NCBI RefSeq assembly: GCF_052114605.1 | Contig: NZ_JBFRFB010000013.1 | Coordinates: forward strand, 1 to 64,000 | DNA: 64,000 nucleotides | Direction of reading: 5' to 3' | Origin: Microvirga sp052114605 | GTDB taxonomy: Bacteria; Pseudomonadota; Alphaproteobacteria; Rhizobiales; Beijerinckiaceae | Part shown: piece after piece, positions 1 through 8,766 of the stretch | How positions within the stretch are numbered: position 1 is the stretch's first letter | How the letters are laid out: each line of letters begins with the position of its first letter | Program-made: the position numbers and the translations under genes | Notes under the pieces: model-generated | Seen by the model: only the letters and a program-made list of their open reading frames with translations | Told to the model about the DNA's origin: nothing | Databases searched by the model: none

Positions 1-66
1 AGGCCGCCGCGCAGAATATCGTCGGAGCCTAGCAGGCCGCCGCGCAGAATATCGTCGGAGCCTAGC
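1..66. repeat. Exact 33-bp tandem duplication in RTX region
   Basis: Bases 1-33 and 34-66 are identical. The unit is in frame and adds an 11-residue segment (LGSDDILRGGL twice) to the partial metalloprotease. RTX repeats are normally nine residues long, so an exact 11-residue copy is unusual. It also sits exactly at the window edge, so an assembly artefact is possible. Confidence 0.9.
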
Positions 67-1508
67 CCGTAGAGGATGTTGTTCTTGGCATCGCCTGTCA
101 GGATGTCGGTATATTGTGTGCCGGCGATGTTCTCGATGCCGTCATAGGTATCGCCCTTCGCCTCGCCGGTGTTGAACTGCGGGTTGGCCAGATTGACTGT
201 CACACCCTGACCATTGGTCGCGGCATAGGCCGCCATGTCACCAAGGCCAGCGCCGCCGACGAGGATATCGGCACCCGCGCCACCATACAGGATGTCATCG
301 CCCGCGCCGCCATAAAGCGTATCGTTGCCGGCACCGCTGTCGAGAATGTCGTTACCGTCACGGCCCTGTAGCACGTTGGCAGCCTGGTTACCGATGATTC
401 TGTCGTTCCCACTGCCACCGATGGCATTCTCGATCAAGGAACGAAGGTCTCCGCCGTACAGGAACGCATTGTAAACGTTCCCCTTCACCTTTGCGCCCGT
501 CGAATCTTTTTTCGCCAGTTGTGCATTCGAGAAGCTGGACGATCCGCCCGGGGTTATATCGATTACGGCATTATCGGAGAACGCTGACATATCGTATGTA
601 TCGATACCGCCACCGTCCCATAGGGTCAGGAAGATAGTCTCGCTAGATGTCTGCCCTTGGCTTATCCCATTCACACGGGTCTCGCCCGATCCCTGCTTCC
701 AGCTATAGGTGGTGTTGCCACTATTCGTGGTGAAGTCCGCGCCATACATCATCTGCAAGGCAGCAATATCGTACTGCATGAACGACTGCGGGCGATTTAC
801 CGTCTCGTTATAGGACATCACCGTAAACTCGGTGCTGTCACGCTCCCCCGACATCTTAGGAAGCTTGTCTGCGTGATCATGAGTATGCTTAAGGCCCAGA
901 GAATGCCCGAGTTCATGCATGACCAGCAAGTAGTCATGGCTTCCCTTTTTGACATTGGCGGCCTCACCGTTGGTTAGCCAAGTCTCACCGCCATAAGCTG
1001 GCACACCTGGATAATAGCCATGGCTTCGGTTGATCACTGATCCGGGCTCAAAACCGGCAACCTGAATATTAGCGTCACCGCGGCCGCTATAGGCCACATT
1101 CTTATTCACATAGCCCGCAACGAGCACATCCATGATATCACGGACTGCACCTTCGCTCCCCGTTGATAGGCGTTTGAAGCCATCTGCGCTCGGATTGATA
1201 AGCGAGTAATCGGAGCGGCTGTCCGGCATTGCGTAGGTTATAGTCTCTCCGCCCCATTTGGTGCCAGACATCAAAGCATTGACATCGCTGTCGGCATGAT
1301 TCGGCACGAAATACTTGGCACCGCCGATGGTCCACGATGGGAAGGCAGTCCCCATGGCAGAGAAGAATTGCAGCGGGAGCCCCGAAATATTATCGGACAC
1401 CCAGTTCCAAGCCGAATCGAGGGCACCGCCGATTCCGTCTGCGATATCCCGGACTGTATTTACGACCCAATCTCCAGCGGAGCGGAAAGCATCTGAAATC
1501 CAGGACAT
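1..1508 (-). CDS. M10 (serralysin-like) RTX metalloprotease, C-terminus beyond window
   Basis: No stop codon is reached before the left edge, so at least 502 residues are present and the C-terminus is missing. The zinc site is HELGHSLGLKH at residues 198-208, followed by the Met-turn MSYNE, as in peptidase family M10B. From about residue 375 onward there are glycine/aspartate-rich RTX nonapeptides of the GGxGxDxL type that bind calcium. There is no N-terminal signal peptide, which fits type I secretion, but no ABC exporter is adjacent. The ATG at 1508 has a GGAGGG Shine-Dalgarno five bases upstream. A second M10 protease lies at 7257-8711 in the opposite orientation. The family assignment is firm; the substrate is unknown. 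Confidence 0.93.
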   Translation of the reverse strand, partial: MSWISDAFRSAGDWVVNTVRDIADGIGGALDSAWNWVSDNISGLPLQFFSAMGTAFPSWTIGGAKYFVPNHADSDVNALMSGTKWGGETITYAMPDSRSDYSLINPSADGFKRLSTGSEGAVRDIMDVLVAGYVNKNVAYSGRGDANIQVAGFEPGSVINRSHGYYPGVPAYGGETWLTNGEAANVKKGSHDYLLVMHELGHSLGLKHTHDHADKLPKMSGERDSTEFTVMSYNETVNRPQSFMQYDIAALQMMYGADFTTNSGNTTYSWKQGSGETRVNGISQGQTSSETIFLTLWDGGGIDTYDMSAFSDNAVIDITPGGSSSFSNAQLAKKDSTGAKVKGNVYNAFLYGGDLRSLIENAIGGSGNDRIIGNQAANVLQGRDGNDILDSGAGNDTLYGGAGDDILYGGAGADILVGGAGLGDMAAYAATNGQGVTVNLANPQFNTGEAKGDTYDGIENIAGTQYTDILTGDAKNNILYGLGSDDILRGGLLGSDDILRGG

Positions 1509-1513
1509 GGGAG

Positions 1514-1566
1514 CCCTCCAATTTAACAATATTACATTAATAATGTTAACGGCCTAGCTTTGTCAA
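1514..1566 (-). promoter_or_regulatory. Promoter and palindromic operator of the M10 protease
   Basis: On the minus strand a perfect TTGACA (1566-1561) is followed after 17-18 bases by an AT-rich -10 (TTATTA or TATTAA, near 1543-1537), and GGAGGG (1519-1514) precedes the ATG. The -10 overlaps an imperfect palindrome at 1525-1547 in which 18 of 23 positions are self-complementary (AACAWTATTA arms). This could be a regulator binding site; the regulator is unknown. Confidence 0.5.
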
Positions 1567-1733
1567 TTTAATACGCCGAACTGTGGGTTCATAATCCTAT
1601 AGCTCAGCAACCCCACTCACGGGTTCCAATTGGCCAAACTTCGCGTTTGGGTCGCCAAAAGCACGTGAAATCCTGTGGTGAAGCTGTTAGAGGGTCCCCC
1701 TCGTACGTGACCAACAGCCATGAGAGAGACGCG

Positions 1734-2996
1734 ATGAGCGCGCCGAAATCCGACTTCCTGAAGGTTCTGACCGAACGGGGCTTCATCCACCAGACCTCCG
1801 ATTTCGAGGGGGTGGATGCCGCGGCGTTTGAGAAGCGGCTCACGACCTATGTCGGCTATGACTGCACCGGCCCGTCGCTCCATGTGGGCCATCTGCTCTC
1901 CATCATGATGCTGCACTGGCTGCAGAAGACAGGCGCAGGAAAGCCGATCACGCTCATGGGCGGCGGCACGACGCGCGTGGGCGATCCTTCCGGCAAGGAC
2001 GAGAGCCGCAAGCTCCTGACCGTCGAGCAGATCGAGGCCAACAAGGAGAGCATCAGGACCGTGTTCTCGCGCTTCATCTCTTTCGGCGACGGCAAGGCCG
2101 ACGCCATGATGGTCGACAACGCCGAGTGGCTGACCAAGCTCAACTACATCGAGTTCCTGCGCGATGTAGGCCGCCACTTCTCGGTCAACCGCATGCTGTC
2201 CTTCGACAGCGTGAAGATGCGGCTCGAGCGCGAACACGAGCTGTCCTTCCTGGAATTCAACTACATGATCCTCCAGGCCTACGATTTCGTGGAGCTGAAC
2301 AAGCGATACGGCTGCGTGCTGCAGATGGGCGGCTCGGACCAATGGGGCAACATCGTCAACGGCATCGATCTCGGCCGCCGCCTGGGCACGCCGCAGCTCT
2401 ATGCCATCACCTGCCCGCTGCTTACCTCCGCTTCCGGTGCGAAGATGGGCAAGACCGCATCCGGCGCCGTATGGCTCAACGCCGACATGTTGAGCCCCTA
2501 CGATTACTGGCAGTTCTGGCGCAACACGGAAGACGCGGACGTTCCCCGCTTCCTCAAGCTCTTCACGATCCTGCCGATGGACGCGATCTCCAAGCTCAGC
2601 TCTCTCCAGGGCGCCGAGATCAACGAGGCAAAAAAGGTGCTGGCGACCGAAGCGACCGCCCTGCTCCATGGCAGCGAGGCGGCAGAGCTGGCAGCAGAAA
2701 CCGCGCAGAAGACTTTCGAGCAAGGCGCGCTCGCCGAGAGCCTGCCCACCGTCGAAATTGCCTCCAGCGTGCTTGCTGAAGGCCTCGGCGTCCTCACCGC
2801 ATTCGGCCCCGATTACGCGAAGCTCGTGCCCTCCTCCAGCGAGGCGCGGCGCCAGGTGAAGAGCGGCGGCCTCAAAGTCAACGACCAGACCGTCTCCGAC
2901 GAGCGCGGGACATTAAGCCTGTCGGACCTGACGGCGGAAGGCGTGATCAAGCTGTCCTTCGGCAAGAAGAAGCACGTGCTGCTGCGAGCTGTTTAA
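1734..2996 (+). CDS. tyrS: Tyrosyl-tRNA synthetase
   Basis: This 420-residue class I aminoacyl-tRNA synthetase charges tRNA-Tyr in the cytoplasm. The HIGH-type signature is HVGH at residues 50-53, and the KMSKS-type loop reads KMGKT at 237-241. The QMGGSDQWGNI segment typical of bacterial TyrS is present, and the C-terminus carries the S4-like RNA-binding domain (SEARRQVKSGGLKVN). The start at 1734 (MSAPKSDFLK) gives the usual family length. The frame is open upstream to 1647, but that extension has no family resemblance. GAGAGA precedes the chosen ATG. The gene stands alone and ends in a hairpin terminator. Confidence 0.97.
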   Translation: MSAPKSDFLKVLTERGFIHQTSDFEGVDAAAFEKRLTTYVGYDCTGPSLHVGHLLSIMMLHWLQKTGAGKPITLMGGGTTRVGDPSGKDESRKLLTVEQIEANKESIRTVFSRFISFGDGKADAMMVDNAEWLTKLNYIEFLRDVGRHFSVNRMLSFDSVKMRLEREHELSFLEFNYMILQAYDFVELNKRYGCVLQMGGSDQWGNIVNGIDLGRRLGTPQLYAITCPLLTSASGAKMGKTASGAVWLNADMLSPYDYWQFWRNTEDADVPRFLKLFTILPMDAISKLSSLQGAEINEAKKVLATEATALLHGSEAAELAAETAQKTFEQGALAESLPTVEIASSVLAEGLGVLTAFGPDYAKLVPSSSEARRQVKSGGLKVNDQTVSDERGTLSLSDLTAEGVIKLSFGKKKHVLLRAV

Positions 2997-3016
2997 AATC
3001 TCTGAAGCTTTGCGTC

Positions 3017-3049
3017 ATGGCCGGGCATGTCCCGGCCATTTTTATTTTC
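3017..3049 (+). terminator. Rho-independent terminator after tyrS
   Basis: A perfect 9-bp stem (ATGGCCGGG / CCCGGCCAT) with a 5-nt loop is followed by TTTTTATTTT. It lies between tyrS and the convergent AsmA-like gene. Confidence 0.85.
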
Positions 3050-3065
3050 TGCACATAGCCCGGGT

Positions 3066-6000
3066 CTACCGCTCAGGCGTCGCAGGCGCCGCATCCGTCT
3101 GCGGCGGCTCCACGCCTCCGACTCCGAAGAGTTTGCGCAGGAACCCCGGCGCAACGGCGGAGAGCGGATTGACGGTCAGCGTCGGCGCGCTGGCCTGTCC
3201 ACCGACGCGGAAGTTTACCGCGAAAAGCCCCTCATATTGCCCACCTCCGAGCAGAGGGCCGAAAAGCGGCACTTGCGCGAAGGCGTTATTCAAGCCGAAG
3301 GCGGGAACGAAGGTGCCGGAGATATCCATCCGGTCGCGGGCATAATCGATGAAGCCGCCGAGGGTGAAGCCTATCTGGTTGCCGAAGATCGCCGCATCCT
3401 TGAAATCGATACGGCCTGCCGCGCGGGTGAATTCCACTCGGGCTTTGCTGAACGTGATCTCGTTGACATCGACCCGCACCGCCTGCGAATTGCCCGCGCG
3501 ATCCTGTCCGGCGATGACCTGCGTTTGTGTCGGAATGATGCGGCGCAGTGCGGGCTCATTCACGAGAGCGAAATCGCGCAGCATCACGAAGCCGCTCTGC
3601 GGCCCCTCGCCCGTGGCCATGTGCAGGATGAGATCGCCGCCAACCATTCGCCGGTAGGTATCGGTAAAGCGCAGGAGCGAGCCTGCATCCTCGGCCTGGA
3701 CGATGATGACCGAACCTGTGCGCCCCTGCGCATCGGTGCGCCCGATGACGTTCGTGGCGCCGAGGCGTCCCTTCATGTCGAGTTGGCGGAGCACATCCTT
3801 GCGCATAGAGGCCTTGATCGATGCATTCGTGACCGCCTCGTTGTTGTGGCCGGTGAGAATGTTGAGGTTCAGATCGAGATCGACATCCTTCGAGGAGGAT
3901 GAGCCGTTGCGGTTCGACGGTGAAGACTGACCGCCGAAACTCTTCAGGAAGGGGCGCGCATCGCCCGTGTTTCCTTTGATCGTGACCTTGTAGGCGCCGT
4001 TCGCGCGTTCCAGCTGCGCGCGCATGTCGTCGCCGGGCGAGATCTTGAACGTGGCCAGGTCGGCCTTTTCGAGATTGCCGTCGCCGGACAAGGTCGCCGT
4101 GCCGCGCAGTTGAACCGGTCCGCTGTCGAGCTGAAGATCCTGGATCTCCATGCCCTGCGGGGTATCGATCATCGTGAAGGTGGCCTTGCCGGGGCGACCT
4201 GCGGCCTTGGTCCAACCGGGGATCAGCTGATCAACGCCGGCCTTCGCCAGATCGGCTTCGACGAGAGTACCGGCCGGGGCGGATTGTCCGAGCGGGAGTG
4301 TGGCCTTGATCGCGACACTGCCGGTCAGCTGCGAGCCGAAGGACAGGCCGCGTTTGGAGCGCGCAGCCTCATCCATCGCGAAGGACACCACGGCCTGTCC
4401 GCCCTGGCGGCCCTTCTGCACATCGATGGTCGCAGGACCTCCACCGATCTTGCCCTCGCCTTTGATCGCCAGATCGCCCTTGTCATAGGCGATGTTGAGG
4501 TTGGCGCCCTCGAGCTTGTCCTTGCCGAAAACCTTGTCGATGGAGAGGTCGTTCAAGGTTCCGGCAATCTTGATGGGAAGATCCTGGATAGCGGGAATGT
4601 TGGCGACGGGCAGGCCAATGCCGACACGCAGATCCGCCTTGCCCTTCATGGTCGCTGGATCGACCTCGAAACCGGCCAATTCCTTCACGAGTGGGGATTG
4701 CAGCAATGCTCCCACGCCGTCAGCACCACCATTGAGCCGGAAGTTTATGCGCGCCTGGGAATTGTCGTCCCAGTAATTGTCGAGGGCGAAGGTCCCCTCC
4801 GAGGCGCTGAGGTTATGGGCGTCTGCCATCTCCACATAGCCCGTCGGCGCGCGAAGCGAGACCTTGGTGCCGGAAATCTGCCCGGTCACATTCAGGCGCG
4901 AGATCGGCGGAAGCCCCTCGGCGGCCTGGAGAATTCCTTGAGAGATCGCGAAGTTGATCTTCACCGACTCATCCGCAATCGGCCCGCCCGACATCGATTT
5001 CTCGACATCGCTGCCCTTCATATCGACCTTGAGGTCGAAGCTTTCGAGAAGTCCGCCCTTCAGGTTGTCGACAAGGAAGCGCCGCACGGGAGGGGCAACC
5101 GCCTCCGGCCAGATCCGCAGAGCGGAGCGGATATTGGTTTTCGAAGCCGTCACATCGAACTTCAAGCCCTTGGGATCGGCGGCGGCGGCAACAGCACCGC
5201 TGGCAGCCACGTGAAGATCCGGACCGCGCAGCTTCAACGAATTGATCGTGAGGCCGTCAGGACCGGACAGGTCCGCCTCGGCATTAGCGACCTGAACAAG
5301 CGCATCGCCGGGCGCTGCCCCTGCCCACACGATGTCCTTCCCGCTCAGGCGCAGGCGCCAGGGATCGGTTGCCGTGGGAGCGGAAAGCCGCCCTTCGAGT
5401 TTGAGGCGAGTGTCGCCGCCCCTCATTTCGACCGTCGGCAGGTTGAGGGTTTTCCTGTTCTCATCCCATTCGGCCACGATGGTTGCGCGCTCCACCGGCA
5501 GGGCCGAGGTATCCTTGTCCTCGATCTGGATCGTGCCGGCATTGCTCTCGAGGCGAGTTTTCAACTCCGTCACGCGGCCATCGGCATAGGCCACGTCAAA
5601 GCGGCCCGAGAACTCGAGATCGGTCGCGGCGGGCAGGTCCGACATGCCGCTGAGCAGGAGGATATCCTGGATCGGCGCGGCATCTGCCGAGACGATGGCT
5701 CGATAGGCCCCATTGCCCTCGGTCCTGGCATCGCCGCTGAGCTGCCATGGCCCCTGATCGCCGATCACGGTTGCCGCGAAATGGCGCCCACCGTCCTCGG
5801 TCCAGTCGAAGGTCGCGTCCAAGCGCTGGTAATTCGCCCGCTCGCGCAAATCAGCATCGATGAAGACGAGCTTGGCATTGGTCAGCCGGGCGCTGCCGAG
5901 GGAACTCAGGATGCTGCGCGGGCCGACCACGAGATCGAAGAGAGAGCCGACCGTGCCCGAGACCTGCGAAGGTCCGTCAATATTCACTGACAGCGAAGCG

Positions 6001-6533
6001 GCGGCCTCCGTGGAGGGGGTGGGCCTGACAACTGGAGGTATCGCGCCCTGTCCTTCCTCATTGCTGGGAACCGGTGAAAAGGCGAGCGAGCCGTCCCGAT
6101 TGACCAGGACCCGCAATTGCAGATCCCTCACCTCGATGGATTTCGGCTGGAGGTTGGCTGTGAGCAGAGACAGGAAATCAATGCTCACTAGGGCATAGGG
6201 AGCGCGGAGGACGAGTTCGCCGCCAGGGGCGCGGATGTCCAGCCCATTCGCACGCAGGGCCGGCGTTCCGTCCTGCAGCTCGATGGCGGTGTTGCGCAAC
6301 GTCACGGCCCAGCCGGGGCCGATGCGGGCAGCAATCGACTCTGCCACTCGCTCCGGCAGGCGTCCAAAGCTCAGGGGCGCGGCCGACAGGCGCAGGTAGA
6401 CCAGACCGAAAGCCACACCAATGAAAACGATGAGCCCAAGCTTCACGTACAGCGCACCCCGAAGCACCCTGCGTAGGGCGCTCCGCTTGGCCGGTTCTCG
6501 CCGGGACAGTTTGGTGCGGAATGGCAACTTCAT
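3066..6533 (-). CDS. AsmA/YhdP-like (DUF3971) envelope protein
   Basis: The 1155-residue product has one membrane anchor near residues 28-50, followed by a very long periplasmic region rich in beta-strand patterns. Its C-terminal part matches the AsmA-like C-terminal domain (RIDFKDAAIFGNQIGFTLGG, GTFVPAFGLNNAFAQVPLFG). Proteins of the YhdP/TamB/AsmA group are thought to form bridge-like conduits for lipid movement between inner and outer membranes in Gram-negative bacteria. The architecture (N-terminal helix, DUF3971, AsmA C-terminus) and size are typical of alphaproteobacterial homologues. It is monocistronic, convergent with tyrS and divergent from bcp. The exact substrate cannot be read from the sequence. 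Confidence 0.88.
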   Translation of the reverse strand: MKLPFRTKLSRREPAKRSALRRVLRGALYVKLGLIVFIGVAFGLVYLRLSAAPLSFGRLPERVAESIAARIGPGWAVTLRNTAIELQDGTPALRANGLDIRAPGGELVLRAPYALVSIDFLSLLTANLQPKSIEVRDLQLRVLVNRDGSLAFSPVPSNEEGQGAIPPVVRPTPSTEAAASLSVNIDGPSQVSGTVGSLFDLVVGPRSILSSLGSARLTNAKLVFIDADLRERANYQRLDATFDWTEDGGRHFAATVIGDQGPWQLSGDARTEGNGAYRAIVSADAAPIQDILLLSGMSDLPAATDLEFSGRFDVAYADGRVTELKTRLESNAGTIQIEDKDTSALPVERATIVAEWDENRKTLNLPTVEMRGGDTRLKLEGRLSAPTATDPWRLRLSGKDIVWAGAAPGDALVQVANAEADLSGPDGLTINSLKLRGPDLHVAASGAVAAAADPKGLKFDVTASKTNIRSALRIWPEAVAPPVRRFLVDNLKGGLLESFDLKVDMKGSDVEKSMSGGPIADESVKINFAISQGILQAAEGLPPISRLNVTGQISGTKVSLRAPTGYVEMADAHNLSASEGTFALDNYWDDNSQARINFRLNGGADGVGALLQSPLVKELAGFEVDPATMKGKADLRVGIGLPVANIPAIQDLPIKIAGTLNDLSIDKVFGKDKLEGANLNIAYDKGDLAIKGEGKIGGGPATIDVQKGRQGGQAVVSFAMDEAARSKRGLSFGSQLTGSVAIKATLPLGQSAPAGTLVEADLAKAGVDQLIPGWTKAAGRPGKATFTMIDTPQGMEIQDLQLDSGPVQLRGTATLSGDGNLEKADLATFKISPGDDMRAQLERANGAYKVTIKGNTGDARPFLKSFGGQSSPSNRNGSSSSKDVDLDLNLNILTGHNNEAVTNASIKASMRKDVLRQLDMKGRLGATNVIGRTDAQGRTGSVIIVQAEDAGSLLRFTDTYRRMVGGDLILHMATGEGPQSGFVMLRDFALVNEPALRRIIPTQTQVIAGQDRAGNSQAVRVDVNEITFSKARVEFTRAAGRIDFKDAAIFGNQIGFTLGGFIDYARDRMDISGTFVPAFGLNNAFAQVPLFGPLLGGGQYEGLFAVNFRVGGQASAPTLTVNPLSAVAPGFLRKLFGVGGVEPPQTDAAPATPER

Positions 6534-6691
6534 TCTTGTGATGTCAGGCAGCCGGGTTGATGTACTTTCGCGATAGCGAGGGAATCAGTGGGTGGACCTT
6601 AGACGTCCCGGGAGCTTCCCGCCTACCGCTTCTTTCCCATCGTGCACATTGAGGTTCCAACCAATACATTCCGCCAAAAGGAAGGCGAACA

Positions 6692-7156
6692 ATGTCTCTA
6701 ACTCCTGGAAAACAAGCCCCTGCCTTCTCCCTGCCCGCAACGGGAGGCCAGGCGATTACCCTCGACAGCCTCAAGGGCAGAAAGGCCGTGCTCTATTTTT
6801 ACCCGAAGGACGACACCAGCGGCTGCACGCTGGAAGCTCGGAATTTCCAGGCGCTGCGGCAGGAATTCGCCGCATCGGATACAGAGGTCATTGGCGTCTC
6901 GCCCGACAGCCTGAAAAGCCACGACAAGTTCCGCGCCAAGTATGACCTGCATTTCCCCCTCGCCTCGGACGAGGAAAAATCCATGCTCCATGCCTATGGC
7001 GTCTGGGTGGAAAAAAGCATGTATGGCCGCAGGTATATGGGCGTCGAGCGTACCACCGTATTGATCGACCGTGACGGCAACATTGCCCGGATCTGGAACA
7101 AGGTGAAAGTGCCGGGGCACGTTGAGGAAGTGCTTGAGGCGGCTCGTAGACTATGA
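6692..7156 (+). CDS. bcp: Thioredoxin-dependent thiol peroxidase (BCP-type peroxiredoxin)
   Basis: The 154-residue protein belongs to the BCP/PrxQ subfamily and reduces hydrogen peroxide and organic hydroperoxides in the cytoplasm. The peroxidatic cysteine is C45 in DTSGCTLEARNF. Position 50, where many BCPs carry the resolving cysteine, is arginine, and no other cysteine is present, so this is a 1-Cys form needing an external thiol. The YFYPKDDT segment and the WNKVKVPGH segment are standard for the family. An AAGGAAGG Shine-Dalgarno lies about eight bases before the ATG. It is divergent from the AsmA-like gene. Confidence 0.94.
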   Translation: MSLTPGKQAPAFSLPATGGQAITLDSLKGRKAVLYFYPKDDTSGCTLEARNFQALRQEFAASDTEVIGVSPDSLKSHDKFRAKYDLHFPLASDEEKSMLHAYGVWVEKSMYGRRYMGVERTTVLIDRDGNIARIWNKVKVPGHVEEVLEAARRL

Positions 7157-7256
7157 ATAGCCTATTATAAGAATAAGCGCGTTTCCGTTGCACACGTGCG
7201 TGTAGCAACTTGTGACCAATGGCATCTCAAGTTGAATTGAGACGTCATATCATTTA

Positions 7257-8711
7257 ATGAATAAGGAGCATCTTATTTTTGAGACTTCCATGCCTGATTA
7301 TAAAGCTATTTTTTCAGGGCAGAGCTGGAATGCTCTTTCCTCTCTGAAGAATAATAAACAGCCAGTGTTTCTCACCTATACATTTGGTGGCACTTGGTGG
7401 GGATCAGAGAAATTCAGCAATGCAGACAAGGGCATGGCGCGCCAAGCCTTGAACATGTGGGGAAATATCTCCGGTATCCGATTCTTCGAGGTCAAAGGAG
7501 AAGATGCAGAACTGAAGTTTCACTGGGATTGGGAATTCGGAGAACATAGCGCTCGGGCGGAATTTCCGAAGCTCAGCCGTGACACGTCGGACGAAGGCCT
7601 GCTTCGGGATGATATGGGCGGCCATATCTACATGAATGAACGTTATCGCACCGAGATTGCGCAATATCCGGCGTTCAAGCTCTACGTTATGCTGCACGAG
7701 ATCGGCCACGCGCTCGGGCTCAAGCACTCCTTCCACAAAATGCCTTATAACAAGCAATTGTTGAAGACGGACCTGGATCACGTGAATCACACAGTGATGA
7801 GCTACACAGGAGCCGACATCAAAATGCCGTCGATAGGCCTCGGCGCGTTGGACATCCAGGCAATCCAAGCTCTCTACGGTAGCCCGTCTCAGGATGGAAA
7901 GCAGGTCGCGAAGTGGAGTTGGAGCAAAGCCAAGCAAACCCTGACCCAGATAGGCAAAAGCAAAGCGGATGTGATCCACGGCGTCGCCGTCAAGGACATC
8001 ATCGAAGGCGGTCGTGGCGATGATAAGATCTACGGCTACGAGGGCGACGACATTCTCCATGGAGATAGCGGCGACGATTTTCTGAGCGGCAGCGACGGCG
8101 ACGATGTCCTTTACGGAGATATCGGCAACGATGTCCTCAGAGGAGGATACGGGGACGACGCGCTGTACGGAGGCGCGGGCAATGATGCCCTCAGCGGCAA
8201 TGATGGTGATGATATCCAGTATGGTGACAACGGTGACGACGTTCTGCGCGGTGGTGACGGCAACGACAACCTGCAAGGTGGAGCCGGCAATGACTATCTG
8301 GAAGGCGGGGACGACGATGTCAGTCTGTACTTCGATGAAGACGACAACGACGTCTTACAAGGAGGCGCAGGAAGCGACACCTTGATAGGGGGCGCAGGCG
8401 ACGATCAATTCGTTTTCGACACCTGGTTCAATGGAGTCGACGATGTCGACCAGATCATGGACTTCAAAAGCTCGGAAGACAGGATCGTCCTGTCCGCAAT
8501 CATTTTCAGCACTATTGAAAAAGGCAGTTTGCACGATGAAGCCTTCGTGAAAGGTCCGGCTGCCACAGATGCGAAAGACCGTGTCATATACAACAACGAT
8601 GAGCTTTCTCTCTCCTACGATCCTGACGGCATCGGCCCCTTGGCGGCCGTGCGTTTCGCGAAATTCGCAGGATTGGTGAGCATTTACGCCGATGATATTC
8701 TCGTCGTCTGA
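7257..8711 (+). CDS. M10 (serralysin-like) RTX metalloprotease
   Basis: This 484-residue secreted-type protease has the zinc-binding motif HEIGHALGLKH starting at residue 147 and the Met-turn VMSYTG. About residues 240-385 are tandem calcium-binding RTX nonapeptides (GGRGDDKIYG, GDSGDDFLSG and similar), followed by the C-terminal segment expected for type I secretion. No signal peptide and no linked exporter are visible. The start is uncertain: the ATG at 7257 has no clear Shine-Dalgarno, and an ATG at 7290 (MPDYKAIFSG) is a shorter option. It is a paralogue of the partial protease at 1-1508, but only 484 residues long and otherwise divergent. Its base composition is more AT-rich than that of the housekeeping neighbours. 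Confidence 0.92.
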   Translation: MNKEHLIFETSMPDYKAIFSGQSWNALSSLKNNKQPVFLTYTFGGTWWGSEKFSNADKGMARQALNMWGNISGIRFFEVKGEDAELKFHWDWEFGEHSARAEFPKLSRDTSDEGLLRDDMGGHIYMNERYRTEIAQYPAFKLYVMLHEIGHALGLKHSFHKMPYNKQLLKTDLDHVNHTVMSYTGADIKMPSIGLGALDIQAIQALYGSPSQDGKQVAKWSWSKAKQTLTQIGKSKADVIHGVAVKDIIEGGRGDDKIYGYEGDDILHGDSGDDFLSGSDGDDVLYGDIGNDVLRGGYGDDALYGGAGNDALSGNDGDDIQYGDNGDDVLRGGDGNDNLQGGAGNDYLEGGDDDVSLYFDEDDNDVLQGGAGSDTLIGGAGDDQFVFDTWFNGVDDVDQIMDFKSSEDRIVLSAIIFSTIEKGSLHDEAFVKGPAATDAKDRVIYNNDELSLSYDPDGIGPLAAVRFAKFAGLVSIYADDILVV

Positions 8712-8736
8712 ATCTCCGCATCTGCAATAGAAAAAA

Positions 8737-8760
8737 GCCCGCTCTAACGAGCGGGCCTTT
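8737..8760. terminator. Bidirectional hairpin terminator between M10 protease and prfB
   Basis: An 8-bp stem (GCCCGCTC / GAGCGGGC) with a TAAC loop is followed by CTTTT on the plus strand and preceded by AAAAAA, which becomes a U-run on the minus strand. It sits between convergent genes and can serve both. Confidence 0.85.
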
Positions 8761-8766
8761 TCCGTT

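Noticed and set aside
1647..1733. Upstream extension of tyrS
   Set aside because: The frame is open to 1647, but the added residues do not resemble TyrS, and a start with a ribosome site is available at 1734.
4110..5990. Long plus-strand open frame of 626 codons opposite the AsmA-like gene
   Set aside because: It is a shadow of the high-GC coding strand. It has no domain pattern, and its opposite strand encodes a clear family protein.
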